64,000 nt of DNA from Rothia koreensis (GCF_004136575.1 NZ_NOIQ01000001.1:434001-498000), one strand, 5' to 3'; positions 36,600 through 45,969 are shown, numbered from the stretch's first letter. Notes: generated by a model from the letters alone, not told the origin. Translations and numbers: made by a program.

Positions 36600-37727
36600 A
36601 TGACCACCAACGCAGACAACGGTCGCACCACCGTCGGGATCCTGTTCGGGGGAGTATCCTCCGAGCACTCGATCTCCCTCATCACCGCCAAGGGCGTCCT
36701 CGGGGTCCTCGACCACGAAAAGTATGAGCCCGTGCTCATCGGGATCACCCCGTGGGGAACATGGCATCTCAGCAGCGAGGAAGAACTCGGCCGCCTCATG
36801 GACGGCGTCGCTCTTCCGCGGTTCACCGGAGAAGGCCCCCAAGTTTCCCTCCCGATGGGGGACCCGAGCGAGGGGCTCAGCCTGAAGTACGACGATGCGA
36901 GTTTCGAGACCGGACCGCACCTCGACGTCGTCTTCCCCCTCCTGCACGGCCCGTTCGGGGAGGACGGAACGGTCCAGGGCCTGCTCGAACTCGCTGGTCT
37001 GCGCTACGTCGGTGCGGGCGTGACAGCATCCGCGGTGGGGATGGACAAGCACTTCATGAAGATCGCCTTCGAATCCGCCGGACTCGAGGTCGGTCCGTAC
37101 ACCGTGGTCACGGCCCGAGACTGGGCCAACGATCGGGCCGGCGCGATCGAACGCATCAAGAAACTGCAGCTTCCGGTGTTCGTGAAGCCGGCCCGGGCCG
37201 GTTCCTCGATGGGAATCACGAGGATCGAGGACTGGGCGGACCTGGACGAAGCCATCCAGAGCGCCCAGAAGCTCGACCCGAAGCTCGTGGTCGAGGAGGG
37301 CATCAGCGGACGCGAAATCGAGTGCGCCGTGCTGGACGGATTCGGCCACGAGATGCCGCAGGCCTCCCACCCCGGCGAAATCGAGATGGTCGGAGACGAA
37401 CACGTCTTCTACGATTTCGAGGCGAAATATGTGGAGACGGCCTCTTCCGAACTGCGTTGCCCGGCCGATCTCCCGCAGGACGTCCAGGACTCGATACGCG
37501 ACAAGGCGGTGCAGGCGTTCCTGGCCCTTGACGGGGAAGGGCTGTCCCGGTGCGACTTCTTCTACACGGACGACGGCCGCGTGGTCATCAACGAAGTCAA
37601 CACGATGCCGGGCTTCACGCCCATTTCCATGTACGGCATGATGTGGGCGGAATCCGGGATCGGGTACGGCGAGCTGGTGGACCGACTGATCCGGCTCGCT
37701 CTGGACAGGGAGCCCGGCCTCCGCTGA
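36600..37727 (+). CDS. ddl: D-alanine--D-alanine ligase
   Basis: Ddl is the ATP-grasp ligase that makes D-Ala-D-Ala for peptidoglycan. The 375-residue protein has the N-terminal GGVSSEHSISL, a lid-region KPARAGSSMGI, the triad-side VEEGISGREIECAVL, and the C-terminal metal/substrate motif VINEVNTMPGFTPISMY. Start ATG 36600. A TAGTAT box overlapping the gpsA stop (36544-36549) could drive a separate transcript with a 44-base leader. It converges with the DUF3515 gene 39 bases downstream. Confidence 0.95.
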   Translation: MTTNADNGRTTVGILFGGVSSEHSISLITAKGVLGVLDHEKYEPVLIGITPWGTWHLSSEEELGRLMDGVALPRFTGEGPQVSLPMGDPSEGLSLKYDDASFETGPHLDVVFPLLHGPFGEDGTVQGLLELAGLRYVGAGVTASAVGMDKHFMKIAFESAGLEVGPYTVVTARDWANDRAGAIERIKKLQLPVFVKPARAGSSMGITRIEDWADLDEAIQSAQKLDPKLVVEEGISGREIECAVLDGFGHEMPQASHPGEIEMVGDEHVFYDFEAKYVETASSELRCPADLPQDVQDSIRDKAVQAFLALDGEGLSRCDFFYTDDGRVVINEVNTMPGFTPISMYGMMWAESGIGYGELVDRLIRLALDREPGLR

Positions 37728-37766
37728 TCTGGAGGATGGGGCCGGTTCGTGCAAGCCGGCCGGCCC

Positions 37767-38396
37767 TCAGCCGTCCTTCGAGAGGTCCAGGTCGTCGGAC
37801 ACCGAGGTGCACTGCTTGGTCTGGTCGATCCTGCCGACGGCCGACTGGAGATCCACCAGAAGGGTCGAGGAATTGACCTTGGCGGCGTCGAAAGTGACCT
37901 GGACGGCGGGGGACCGACCGAAGGACGTGGCCGTCCACGTCCCTTTGCCGTTGAGTGTCTCGCCCTGGTCCTGTCCCGTACCGCCCGACTGAGATCCCTT
38001 GCTCTGAGACGTGTCGTCGGTTCCGTCCTCCTGTTTGAGCGTCCAATCGACGTCGTTGACCCGAACGCAGGGGTCGGTGACCGGTTCCTTGACCCGCGCC
38101 CCGCACTTGAGAATGATCGAGGCCGGATCGCCCCAGGCGGCGGTGGCCTGGGCCGTGGTTTCCCGCTTGTCCTGCCCGGCAAGAGTGTCCGGCATGGCCA
38201 CCATGGCACGGGCGCAGTCCGGGTCGGTCGCGTCCGGAGCGGCGTCCACGGTCACTGCCGAGGAGCAACCGCTGATCAGGAGCACTGAGGCAGCCGCGCC
38301 GCAGAGTAACGTTCTGCGGGCCGGCCAGCCTTTCTGTACCTTTGCGGCGGGGCGTTCTACACTGGTCGATCGAGAGCGACCGAGACGATGGGGCAT
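37767..38396 (-). CDS. DUF3515 family lipoprotein
   Basis: A 209-residue exported lipoprotein with a basic N-terminus, a hydrophobic stretch and the lipobox LISGC (near residue 42). The mature part begins with Ala/Asp/Pro. Segments such as DPDCARAMVAMPDTLAG, AAWGDPASIILKCG and VNDVDWTLKQ match the actinobacterial DUF3515 family, which usually lies between ddl and thiL as here. Cysteines in the mature part may form disulphides. An insertion TSQSKGSQSGGTG interrupts the C-terminal half. ATG 38396 with GAGGA upstream is preferred over the 250-residue frame. Function unknown, probably envelope-related. Confidence 0.8.
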   Translation of the reverse strand: MPHRLGRSRSTSVERPAAKVQKGWPARRTLLCGAAASVLLISGCSSAVTVDAAPDATDPDCARAMVAMPDTLAGQDKRETTAQATAAWGDPASIILKCGARVKEPVTDPCVRVNDVDWTLKQEDGTDDTSQSKGSQSGGTGQDQGETLNGKGTWTATSFGRSPAVQVTFDAAKVNSSTLLVDLQSAVGRIDQTKQCTSVSDDLDLSKDG

Positions 38397-38430
38397 CACG
38401 TCCTCGAGGATACCCCAGCGTTCCTGGTCA

Positions 38431-39633
38431 ATGCCCGGTGAACCATCCGGGGGAGACACACCACGAGCGGATCTGGACAGCCAGACGGGACCATCCGGAA
38501 AGGCCACTATCATTCGCAACAGCGACAGGTCGGACGAGAAGAGCCGAACGGGGCAGCGCGCCGTCTACTACGGCGCGACCTGCGCCGCCGTTATCGGTGT
38601 GGCAGGTCTCACCGCCGCGAACGCGGCGCAGGCGTTGGATGGTCCGGAAGACGGAGGCGCCACGCCGGCAGCCCCCACGGCCACTCCCAACCCCTCGGGC
38701 GGCACCAACGAGAAGCCGTCGGATGACGGATCACATCGTGAACCCCAACCGGGCCCCTCGCCTTCCTCCACGGAACCGGCCACCGAACCCACCGTGAACC
38801 CGACGCAGGATCCGTCCACGGAGCCGACGCAGAATCCGACCACAGACCCGTCCACGGAGCCGACGCAGGATCCTTCGCCGCCACCGACACAGGACCCCGC
38901 ACCTTCGCACGAGCCGGCACCGGACCCGACCTCGGACTCCGGCACCGGCCAGTCTGACCAGCCCACTGGGGCTCCCACTACCGATCCTTCACCGGCTCCC
39001 ACGGCCCAGCCGGCGCCCGAACAGACCCAGGATGCCGTCCCGCCTCAAGCGCCGACCGGCAATGCCGGTCATGGCCCTGCCGCAGGAGATCCGGGGACCC
39101 AAGGCTCCGGGACCCAAGGCTCTGGGAACCAGGGCTCCTGGAATCAGGGGGACCAGAACCAAGGGAACCAGGAACAAGTTCCTGATTCCCAGGCCGGGAG
39201 CGGACAGAACGGTTCCGCACAGGGCTCTCAGGGCGGAACGCGTTCCGAGAACGGAACCGAGACGTCGTCGTCGGACCAGACGGGACGCGGGGGCAACACC
39301 ACCGAAGGACAGGACGGGAACTCATCCCAGTCCAACGACTCCGTGGGCGATGTCTCGGGCCTGTCGAGCTGGGTCAGCCACTACCTCAACAGCAAGGACT
39401 CCGACAAGGACTCGGCCGAGCCCGTGGATTCGGACACCAACGCCGGTGTCAACGACGTCGGTCAGCAGGCAGACGGATCCGGCAAACAGCAGCAGGCGGG
39501 GAGCCAACGGAACCTGTCCGCTCTTCGTGGTCCCCTTCCGATCGCCATTTTCACGATCCTCGCCCTCGGTGGCGTCGGAACGGTCGTGGCCAGGGCGTCC
39601 AAGGCCCTTTCGCACTCGAAATCCGGGAAGTAG
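38431..39633 (+). CDS. Pro/Thr/Ser/Gln-rich exported protein with C-terminal membrane anchor
   Basis: A 400-residue low-complexity protein. Its N-terminal hydrophobic segment YYGATCAAVIGVAGLTAANA (about 48-67) reads as a signal peptide or anchor. Then come a Pro/Thr/Glu repeat region (units like STEPTQDP), a Gly/Gln/Asn region (GTQGSG units), an acidic stretch and a hydrophobic segment IAIFTILALGGVGTVV followed by a basic tail. It looks like a cell-surface spacer protein, but no LPXTG-type sortase motif precedes the final segment. The start is uncertain: ATG 38431 is the first in-frame ATG outside the divergent DUF3515 gene and lacks a ribosome site. Function unknown. Confidence 0.65.
   Translation: MPGEPSGGDTPRADLDSQTGPSGKATIIRNSDRSDEKSRTGQRAVYYGATCAAVIGVAGLTAANAAQALDGPEDGGATPAAPTATPNPSGGTNEKPSDDGSHREPQPGPSPSSTEPATEPTVNPTQDPSTEPTQNPTTDPSTEPTQDPSPPPTQDPAPSHEPAPDPTSDSGTGQSDQPTGAPTTDPSPAPTAQPAPEQTQDAVPPQAPTGNAGHGPAAGDPGTQGSGTQGSGNQGSWNQGDQNQGNQEQVPDSQAGSGQNGSAQGSQGGTRSENGTETSSSDQTGRGGNTTEGQDGNSSQSNDSVGDVSGLSSWVSHYLNSKDSDKDSAEPVDSDTNAGVNDVGQQADGSGKQQQAGSQRNLSALRGPLPIAIFTILALGGVGTVVARASKALSHSKSGK
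38812..38868 (+). repeat. direct repeat inside the Pro/Thr-rich region
   Basis: A 21-base sequence encoding part of STEPTQ occurs at 38812-38832 and again at 38848-38868, a 36-base (12-residue) period. A second repeat, about 15 bases encoding GTQGS, occurs near 39093-39120. Such repeats can expand or contract by slippage. Confidence 0.75.
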
Positions 39634-39635
39634 GA

Positions 39636-40772
39636 GTGGTCGGACCGTGGACGGTCGCTCAGGTGAGCGAGGAAGAGCTTCTCCGTCCCGTTCTCGAGAT
39701 CTTCGCCGCGCACAATGAGCGGGCGGAAGCCGCACGGTCGGGAAGGCTCCTGCTCGGCCCGGGAGACGATTGCGCCGTCTATGACCTGACCCCCGGCCGG
39801 ACCGTGGTCACGGTCGATACCCAGACGCAGGGGCAGGACTACCTCAGGACCTACCCCTGCGGGTATACCGTCCGCGGGTGGGAACTCGGGTGGAAGTCCG
39901 CGGCGCAGAACCTGGCAGACGTCGCCGCGATGGGTGCCCTGCCCACGGGGCTCGTGATCAGCCTGACCTTGCCCCCGGAGACCCCGGTCGACTGGGTGAC
40001 CGACATGGCGCGCGGCTATTGCGCGGCCATCCGGACCCTGGGGGCCGCGCACTGCACCGTGGGCGGCGGCGACGTCGGGTCCGGAACGGAACTCTCCGCG
40101 ACCGTCGCCGCATTCGGCACGGTCCCGGAAGGCGGCCCGTTGGATGCCTCCCATGGTTCGGCCCGCGGTCGCGCCTCCGGTCCGGTGCTCCGATCAGGAG
40201 CCCGACCCGGTGACGTCCTGGTGCTTGCGGGAACGGTCGGACGCGCCGCCGCCGGACTGGAAATTCTCATGGACCGCCAGGGGGCCTTTCCGATGCCGGT
40301 CCCGGAGCACGCGGAGACAGGGCCCGCGTGGGGAGCGCCCGAGGACGACCCGTCGGCACTTGCGGCCTCGCAATTGCGCCCGCTGCCGCCTCTCCATCTC
40401 GGACCGGACCTTGCCGCGGCCGGGGCGACCGCGATGATCGACGTGTCCGACGGACTGCTCAAGGACGCCGAGCGGGTCGCGCGGGCATCAGGAGTTGCCA
40501 TCGACGTCGATTCCTCCCGGCTGACCCCGCTCGTCGAACCCCTGCGGAGGGCCGCGACGTTCGTCGATGAGGACCCGCTGGAATGGGTACTCCACGGGGG
40601 AGAGGATCACGGGATCCTCGCTACGCTGCCATCCACAGCTGACCTTCCTGCAGGTGCGATTGCGATAGGCTCGTGTGGAGAATCTACCGATCGGGCGCCA
40701 CACATCAGCGTGGACGGAAGGCCCCGAGACCAAAGGGGATGGGATCATTTTGCAGCAAAGGACCGGGTCTAG
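39636..40772 (+). CDS. thiL: thiamine-monophosphate kinase
   Basis: ThiL phosphorylates thiamine monophosphate to thiamine diphosphate, the cofactor used by IlvB and others. The 378-residue protein has the metal/ATP motif GPGDDCAVYDL, the segment GWKSAAQNLADVAAMGA, GGGDVGSG and the C-terminal MIDVSDGLLKDAERVA. A 45-residue insertion with PVLRSGARPGDVLV precedes the second half. I keep GTG 39636 because TVAQVSEEELL aligns with the usual ThiL N-terminus; GTG 39663 would remove it. It starts two bases after the surface-protein gene and overlaps the DAK2 gene if that gene uses TTG 40750. Confidence 0.9.
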   Translation: MVGPWTVAQVSEEELLRPVLEIFAAHNERAEAARSGRLLLGPGDDCAVYDLTPGRTVVTVDTQTQGQDYLRTYPCGYTVRGWELGWKSAAQNLADVAAMGALPTGLVISLTLPPETPVDWVTDMARGYCAAIRTLGAAHCTVGGGDVGSGTELSATVAAFGTVPEGGPLDASHGSARGRASGPVLRSGARPGDVLVLAGTVGRAAAGLEILMDRQGAFPMPVPEHAETGPAWGAPEDDPSALAASQLRPLPPLHLGPDLAAAGATAMIDVSDGLLKDAERVARASGVAIDVDSSRLTPLVEPLRRAATFVDEDPLEWVLHGGEDHGILATLPSTADLPAGAIAIGSCGESTDRAPHISVDGRPRDQRGWDHFAAKDRV

Positions 40773-41745
40773 CGCCGTTTTCATGCGTCGTTGGCTGTCG
40801 GACGCGGCCGATGCTCTCGAGAGGCATCAGGAAGAGCTCAATACCCTGAATGTCTTCCCCGTGGCGGACGCCGACACCGGCACGAACCTGGCGATCACCG
40901 TGCGGGCCGGCGCCCAGGCGGGCGAAATGGTCAACACCACGCTGGTGGGCGAATTGTTCGAAATCTGCGGCCGTCATTGCCTCGAAGAGGCCAAGGGAAA
41001 TTCCGGCACACTGTTCGCCGTGATCCTTTCCGGCTTTGCGGACCCCTTGAGGGAAGAATCGAGACTTACCGCCTTCGGTCTGGCCAGAGCCTTGGAACAC
41101 GCTCGGACACGAGTCTCCGGTGCGCTGCACGATCCGGTTGAGGGAACGATTCTGTCCTTCATCGACGACATCACCCGGGCCGCGGGCGCCTGGGAGGATG
41201 CGGAGGACTCGAACAAGAACCTGTGCACGATGCTCGAGCATCTGGTGGGCGTGGGAAACAAGTCGGTGCGGCGGACCAACGCCCAATTGGAGATCTTGCG
41301 CGACACCGGATGGGTCGACGCCGGTGCATTGGGGATGCTGATCATTTTCGACGTCCTGGCCCACACGGTTCGGGGCGAGGACTATCCGGGTGGGGAAGCC
41401 CGGCCGTATGCCGAATTGCTGACTCCTCAGGATGCGGAGCCGCAGCGTGCGAAGGAGAGGTCCGCCGCGAGCTCGGCGGCCGGATCCTCGGAAGCCGACG
41501 ACGGCGGCGTCGAATTCATGTGCTCGATCGACCTGGATGCTCTCTCCGCGGCCCAGGTCAGACACGAACTGTCCGAGATCGGGGATTCCGTGATCATGTC
41601 CGCGGTGTCCCAGAACGAGGGCGAGAAGATCCGATGGAAAGTGCACGTGCATGTCCGCGAGGCGGCGGAAGCCATGGCCGTTCTGAGCCCTCACGGGAAG
41701 CCCCTGGGAATCACCACGGAGCCCCTGACCGCGGAGGACAAGTAG
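40750..41745 (+). CDS. DAK2 (DhaL) domain protein, FakA-like but short
   Basis: About 331 residues. The N-terminal DhaL/DAK2 domain contains the Mg-ATP motif NVFPVADADTGTNLA (equivalent to N-x-PVxDGDTG in FakA) and later EAKGNSGTLFAVILSG. A second domain (from about 255) carries GVEFMCSIDLDAL and KVHVHVREA. FakA fatty acid kinases and most actinobacterial relatives are longer; the C-terminal domain seems to be missing here, although the gene ends cleanly three bases before recG. The start is uncertain: TTG 40750 (overlapping thiL) or ATG 40783, which would trim the first helix. A role in fatty acid phosphorylation is inferred only from the family. Confidence 0.8.
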   Translation: MQQRTGSSAVFMRRWLSDAADALERHQEELNTLNVFPVADADTGTNLAITVRAGAQAGEMVNTTLVGELFEICGRHCLEEAKGNSGTLFAVILSGFADPLREESRLTAFGLARALEHARTRVSGALHDPVEGTILSFIDDITRAAGAWEDAEDSNKNLCTMLEHLVGVGNKSVRRTNAQLEILRDTGWVDAGALGMLIIFDVLAHTVRGEDYPGGEARPYAELLTPQDAEPQRAKERSAASSAAGSSEADDGGVEFMCSIDLDALSAAQVRHELSEIGDSVIMSAVSQNEGEKIRWKVHVHVREAAEAMAVLSPHGKPLGITTEPLTAEDK

Positions 41746-41748
41746 GTC

Positions 41749-44034
41749 ATGGCCGGCGCGCCCGAGCGTCGTGAGGACCAGCCGCTTCGGACGGTTCTCC
41801 ATCCCAAGACGGCAGACGCCGTGACACGCTATCTCGGCCTGGAAACGGTCGGCGAGGTGCTCGAGTACTTTCCTCGGAGGTATTTGCCGCGGGGCGAGCT
41901 GACCCGTTTCTCCGATCTCGTTCTGGGGCAAGAGGTCTCGATCATCTCCCGGATCCTCTCCGTGAGCACCCGCCGCCTGCACACCCGGCGCGGCTCGATC
42001 GCCGAGGTCACCGTGACCGACCAGCTCGCTCCGGAGGAGAACGTCGCCTCGACGGGCCAGGCCTCGTCGGGGCAGGGCAGCTTCGCGCCGCGGCTCGACG
42101 GCTTGGCCGGGGGCGGCCTCCCCGCTCCGGATGTCGGACCCATCGGGGAAACCATGACGCTGTCCTTCTTCAACGCGTGGACGGCGTCCAAGGACTTGGC
42201 CGTGGGGGACCACGTCATGTTCTCGGGAAAGGTCAATGAATACAGGGGCCAATTGACCCTGACGAACCCTCATTACGCGGTTCTCGAGGACCCCGCCCCA
42301 GGGGACGCCTCGGAGGACGCCGACATGGCAACTGCGCCCCTGCCCGTCTACCCGGCGACGGCAAAATTCACGACCGACCGCATCGCCACGGTCGTGGGGC
42401 GCGTACTGGACTCGATCGATCTGTCACTCCTGGATGACCCGGTACCTGACGACCTCCGGGCCAAACACCGCTTGATGTCCTTGCCCGAAGCTCTCGAGGC
42501 CGTGCATCGGCCGCGGGACGAGGACGAGCCCCAGCAGGCCATGCGGTACTTCAGGTACCGGGAGGCGCTGGTCCTTCAGACCCTTTTGGCCAGGAGGTCC
42601 GCGGTGCTCGACGCCCAAAGGACGCTGTCCTTCCAACCCCGGGAGGAAGGACTGCGCGAGAGGTTCGACCAGATCCTGCCCTTCCGGCTCACGGACGGGC
42701 AGCGGCAGGTCGGCGACGAGATCGCCGGCGACATTGCGCTGGAGAAGCCGATGAATCGCCTGCTCCAGGGGGACGTGGGGTCGGGCAAGACGCTGGTGGC
42801 CCTGCGAGCGATGCTCCAGGTCGCCGACGCCGGGGGCCAGTCGGCCATGCTGGCCCCGACCGAAGTGCTGGCATCCCAGCACTACAGATCCGTTATCAAG
42901 ACCCTGGGCCCGCTCGCCGAGGAGATCGGCGTGGTCGTGCTGACTTCATCGATGCCCACAGGAGCCAAGCGCCAGGCGTTGCTCGACATCGCCAGCGGCA
43001 GCGCAGGCATCGTGATCGGAACGCACGCGTTGCTGGGGGACGACGTCGTCTTCGCCGAGCTCGGGCTGGTGGTCGTGGACGAGCAGCACCGATTCGGCGT
43101 CCGGCAACGTCATTCGTTGACGGCTCGGGACGGCGGCCCCGTGCACCGACTCGTGATGACGGCCACTCCCATCCCTCGCTCCGTGGCCATGACGGTGTTC
43201 GGGGACCTGGCGGTCTCGGTCCTGAACGAGCTTCCGGCAGGAAGGCAGGACGTATCCACGCACGTCGTCTCGCTGGCAGAGCACCCGAAGTGGGAGACCC
43301 GTCTGTGGGAGAGGGCCCGAGAAGAGATCGACGCCGGGCACCAGGTCTTCGTGGTGGTCCCGACCATCGGAGAGGACGCTCCCGGACCCCGCCTCCCCGA
43401 CGGCGACGGCCAGGAGACTCCGCTCCAGTCCGTGGAAGGCATGGTTCGCAAACTGTCTGCTCTGCCGGTTCTTTCGGGGATACGGCTGGGGTCGGTTCAC
43501 GGACGCATGGATGGCACGGAGAAGGCCGACGTGATGAACCGTATGGCCGCCGGCAGCGTGGACCTGTTGGTGGCCACCACGGTCATCGAGGTCGGCGTGG
43601 ACGTGCCCAACGCGAGCCTCATGATCATCATGGACGCCGACCGACTCGGTATATCGACGCTGCACCAGTTGCGCGGTCGTATCGGCCGCGGAGAGCTCGA
43701 GGGAACGTGTCTGCTGGTCACCGAGCAGGACCACGACGGCCCGTCCATGCCGAGGCTGCAGGCCGTGGCATCGACTCGCGACGGTTTCGAGCTTTCGACC
43801 TTGGACCTCGAGCAACGCAGGGAGGGCGATATTCTCGGAGACAACCAGTCCGGCCGACGTTCGACCCTCAAGAACCTTTCCGTGTTGCGCCACGTGAAGA
43901 CGATCGAACAGGCCCGCGAGGATGCGTGGCGCCTCGTGGACAGGGAGCCGGACCTGTCCGGGCACCCATCACTGCTTCGAGCGGTGCAGGACGCCGGTGA
44001 GCAGTCGACGACCGAATATTTGTACCGAGGCTGA
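41749..44034 (+). CDS. recG: ATP-dependent DNA helicase RecG
   Basis: RecG remodels stalled replication forks and branch-migrates Holliday junctions. The 761-residue protein has an N-terminal wedge/OB domain (to about 280) with an acidic, Gly-rich insertion around residues 98-130. Then come helicase motif I GDVGSGKT (341-348), motif II DEQH (444-447), TATPIPRS, and the C-terminal helicase motifs VATTVIEVGVDVPNA and QLRGRIGRG. Start ATG 41749 lies three bases after the DAK2 stop, so these genes are coupled. rsmD follows after 93 bases with its own strong ribosome site. Confidence 0.96.
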   Translation: MAGAPERREDQPLRTVLHPKTADAVTRYLGLETVGEVLEYFPRRYLPRGELTRFSDLVLGQEVSIISRILSVSTRRLHTRRGSIAEVTVTDQLAPEENVASTGQASSGQGSFAPRLDGLAGGGLPAPDVGPIGETMTLSFFNAWTASKDLAVGDHVMFSGKVNEYRGQLTLTNPHYAVLEDPAPGDASEDADMATAPLPVYPATAKFTTDRIATVVGRVLDSIDLSLLDDPVPDDLRAKHRLMSLPEALEAVHRPRDEDEPQQAMRYFRYREALVLQTLLARRSAVLDAQRTLSFQPREEGLRERFDQILPFRLTDGQRQVGDEIAGDIALEKPMNRLLQGDVGSGKTLVALRAMLQVADAGGQSAMLAPTEVLASQHYRSVIKTLGPLAEEIGVVVLTSSMPTGAKRQALLDIASGSAGIVIGTHALLGDDVVFAELGLVVVDEQHRFGVRQRHSLTARDGGPVHRLVMTATPIPRSVAMTVFGDLAVSVLNELPAGRQDVSTHVVSLAEHPKWETRLWERAREEIDAGHQVFVVVPTIGEDAPGPRLPDGDGQETPLQSVEGMVRKLSALPVLSGIRLGSVHGRMDGTEKADVMNRMAAGSVDLLVATTVIEVGVDVPNASLMIIMDADRLGISTLHQLRGRIGRGELEGTCLLVTEQDHDGPSMPRLQAVASTRDGFELSTLDLEQRREGDILGDNQSGRRSTLKNLSVLRHVKTIEQAREDAWRLVDREPDLSGHPSLLRAVQDAGEQSTTEYLYRG

Positions 44035-44127
44035 ATCGCCGCGTCCGTGGTTGGACCGGATCGAGAGCGCGGAACCGTGGGCCGCGGAGCCACAACGGCC
44101 GCACAGAAATGAAGAAGGAGACCCGTG

Positions 44128-44691
44128 ATGAGTCGAATCATTGCCGGCCGGGCCGGCGGAAGCCGCCTCGCCTCGGTCAAGGCCAAGAACACCCGGCCCA
44201 CCACGGACAGGGTCAAGGAAGCGCTCTTCTCCCGGCTCGAGGGCTACAACGTCCTGAGCGGTGCGGACGTGCTGGACCTGTTCGCCGGGACGGGGGCACT
44301 GGGGCTGGAAGCGGCGAGCCGAGGAGCGAGGGCAGTGACGCTCGTGGATCGTGACCGGTCGGCGCTCGAGGCGTGCTCCAGGAACAAACGGGCCCTCGAA
44401 GCCTCAGGGACGGACGCCCGGATCGACGTCGTGAACTCCCCGGCGGAAAGCTACGTGAAGCGGAGCCAGGGGCCGTGGGACCTGGTATTCGTCGATCCGC
44501 CGTACTCGATGACCGATGCAGAGATCGCCCCACTCCTGGCAGCCATGACGCCTGGCCTGCGCGACGGCGCCGTCCTCGTCGTGGAACGTTCCGCGCGCGA
44601 CCCCGAGCCCACGTGGCCCGCCGGTCTCAGACGATTCGGGCACCGGAGCTACGGCGAGACCGCGTTGTGGTTCGCGGAGCCCGAGGACTGA
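44128..44691 (+). CDS. rsmD: 16S rRNA (guanine966-N2)-methyltransferase
   Basis: RsmD methylates G966 of 16S rRNA using S-adenosylmethionine. The 187-residue protein has the RNA-binding N-terminus RIIAGRAGGSRL followed by RPTTDRVKEALFSRL. Motif I is DVLDLFAGTGALGLEAASRGA, and the catalytic motif is DPPY at 123-126. AAGGAG ends seven bases before ATG 44128, which favours it over GTG 44125. In many actinobacteria coaD follows directly; here a leftward aminotransferase gene lies between. Confidence 0.94.
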   Translation: MSRIIAGRAGGSRLASVKAKNTRPTTDRVKEALFSRLEGYNVLSGADVLDLFAGTGALGLEAASRGARAVTLVDRDRSALEACSRNKRALEASGTDARIDVVNSPAESYVKRSQGPWDLVFVDPPYSMTDAEIAPLLAAMTPGLRDGAVLVVERSARDPEPTWPAGLRRFGHRSYGETALWFAEPED

Positions 44692-44700
44692 GCGCCCGCT

Positions 44701-45969
44701 TCAGAGACCGGAGTCGGAGAGCCGTTGGGTTGCCTGGCGCAGGACCTCGGGCCGTTTGCAGAAAGCAAACCGCACCCAATCGGTGTAGAGGTGACGGTTC
44801 TCCGGCGTCGCGAAGGCCTGCAGGGGCACGACGGCGACGCCGGCGTTCGCGGTCAGTCTCTCCGAGATCTCGGTCCCGTCCCGTCCCCAGGAATCCGGAA
44901 CTTTCTCCGTCGAGGCGACCGAGAAAAAGGTCCCCGCAGGGCTGACCGCATCGAATGAGGTGGCGCCCAAACCGTCGAGCAGTATCTTTCTCTGGTCCTC
45001 GTACTGTGCCCTCAACCGGTCGTAGAAGTCGGACTGACGTGCCCACCGCAGGGCCTCGGCCACCGCGGCCTGCAGCGGAGCCGCCGCGGAGTGCGACAAA
45101 TAGCCCTTGGTCACCCGCAGCCCTCGGGTCAGCTCAGGGGGAGCAATCGCCCAACCGACCCGCCACCCGGTGATCGAGAACGTCTTGGACGCCGAGGACA
45201 CCCTGATGGTTCTGTCCCGTCCCGCATCCGTAGTGGCCGGGTCGGTACTGGGAGCGTCGAAGGCGAGGTGTTCGTAGACCGAGTCCGTCAGGATGATGGC
45301 GTCGTGTTCCCGGGCGAGCTCGGCGATCTGGGACATCTCCGATGGATCGAGCACCGTCCCGGTCGGGTTGTGGGGGTCATTGACCACAATCATCCTGGTC
45401 CGATCGGAGAATGCTTCCCTCAACCGGACGGGGTCGGGACGGAACTCCGGGGGCGCCAGGGGTACCGTGACGATGCGGGCGCCGGTCAGCCCGGCAATCG
45501 CAGGATAGAGATCGTAGAACGGTTCGAAAAGAATGACCTCGTCGCCGGGGGAGAGGAACGCCAACATCGACGCGCTCAGCGCCTCGGTCGCGCCGGCCGT
45601 GACGGTGATTTCGGAGTCGGGGTCGGGGCGACGTCGACCGTTCAATGCCTCGTGCTCAGCCAGCTCCCCGCGCAGATCCGGCGATCCCGCGATCGTCGCG
45701 TACTGGTTCTTTCCACCCGATACGGCCTCGGCCAGAGCGCGTGAGAGAACCTCCGGCCCGTCGGTGTCCGGAAAACCCTGCCCCAGGTTGATCGCATCAT
45801 GGGCGACGGCCAGAGCACTCATCTCTTCGAAAATCGTCGAGGAGAGCCTTCCCGACTCATTCAACAGCCCGGCTGTCTCTGCCAGGCGCTTCCACGGCGG
45901 CCCGGCCGGGGTTCGGGACTCCTGAAGGGTTGCCGATGAGGTCAGGGTATGAGTTGAATGATCGCGCAT
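44701..45969 (-). CDS. class I/II pyridoxal-phosphate aminotransferase
   Basis: A 422-residue fold-type I aminotransferase. Key elements are INLGQGFPDTDGPE, the NPTG loop at 201-204, D229 in ILTDSVYEHL, and the PLP lysine K262 in SSASKTFSITGWRVGW. The C-terminal arginine lies in WVRFAFCK. It resembles the methionine/kynurenine aminotransferase (YbdL) and the actinobacterial DapC-like groups, so the amino donor and acceptor are not certain. ATG 45969 has TACGAT six bases upstream, so the mRNA is probably leaderless. The gene is divergent from coaD. Confidence 0.9.
   Translation of the reverse strand: MRDHSTHTLTSSATLQESRTPAGPPWKRLAETAGLLNESGRLSSTIFEEMSALAVAHDAINLGQGFPDTDGPEVLSRALAEAVSGGKNQYATIAGSPDLRGELAEHEALNGRRRPDPDSEITVTAGATEALSASMLAFLSPGDEVILFEPFYDLYPAIAGLTGARIVTVPLAPPEFRPDPVRLREAFSDRTRMIVVNDPHNPTGTVLDPSEMSQIAELAREHDAIILTDSVYEHLAFDAPSTDPATTDAGRDRTIRVSSASKTFSITGWRVGWAIAPPELTRGLRVTKGYLSHSAAAPLQAAVAEALRWARQSDFYDRLRAQYEDQRKILLDGLGATSFDAVSPAGTFFSVASTEKVPDSWGRDGTEISERLTANAGVAVVPLQAFATPENRHLYTDWVRFAFCKRPEVLRQATQRLSDSGL

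Noticed and set aside
38812-39120. The repeats in the Pro/Thr-rich gene as intergenic or CRISPR repeats
   Set aside because: They stay in the reading frame and encode regular peptide units (STEPTQ, GTQGSG), so they are coding repeats.
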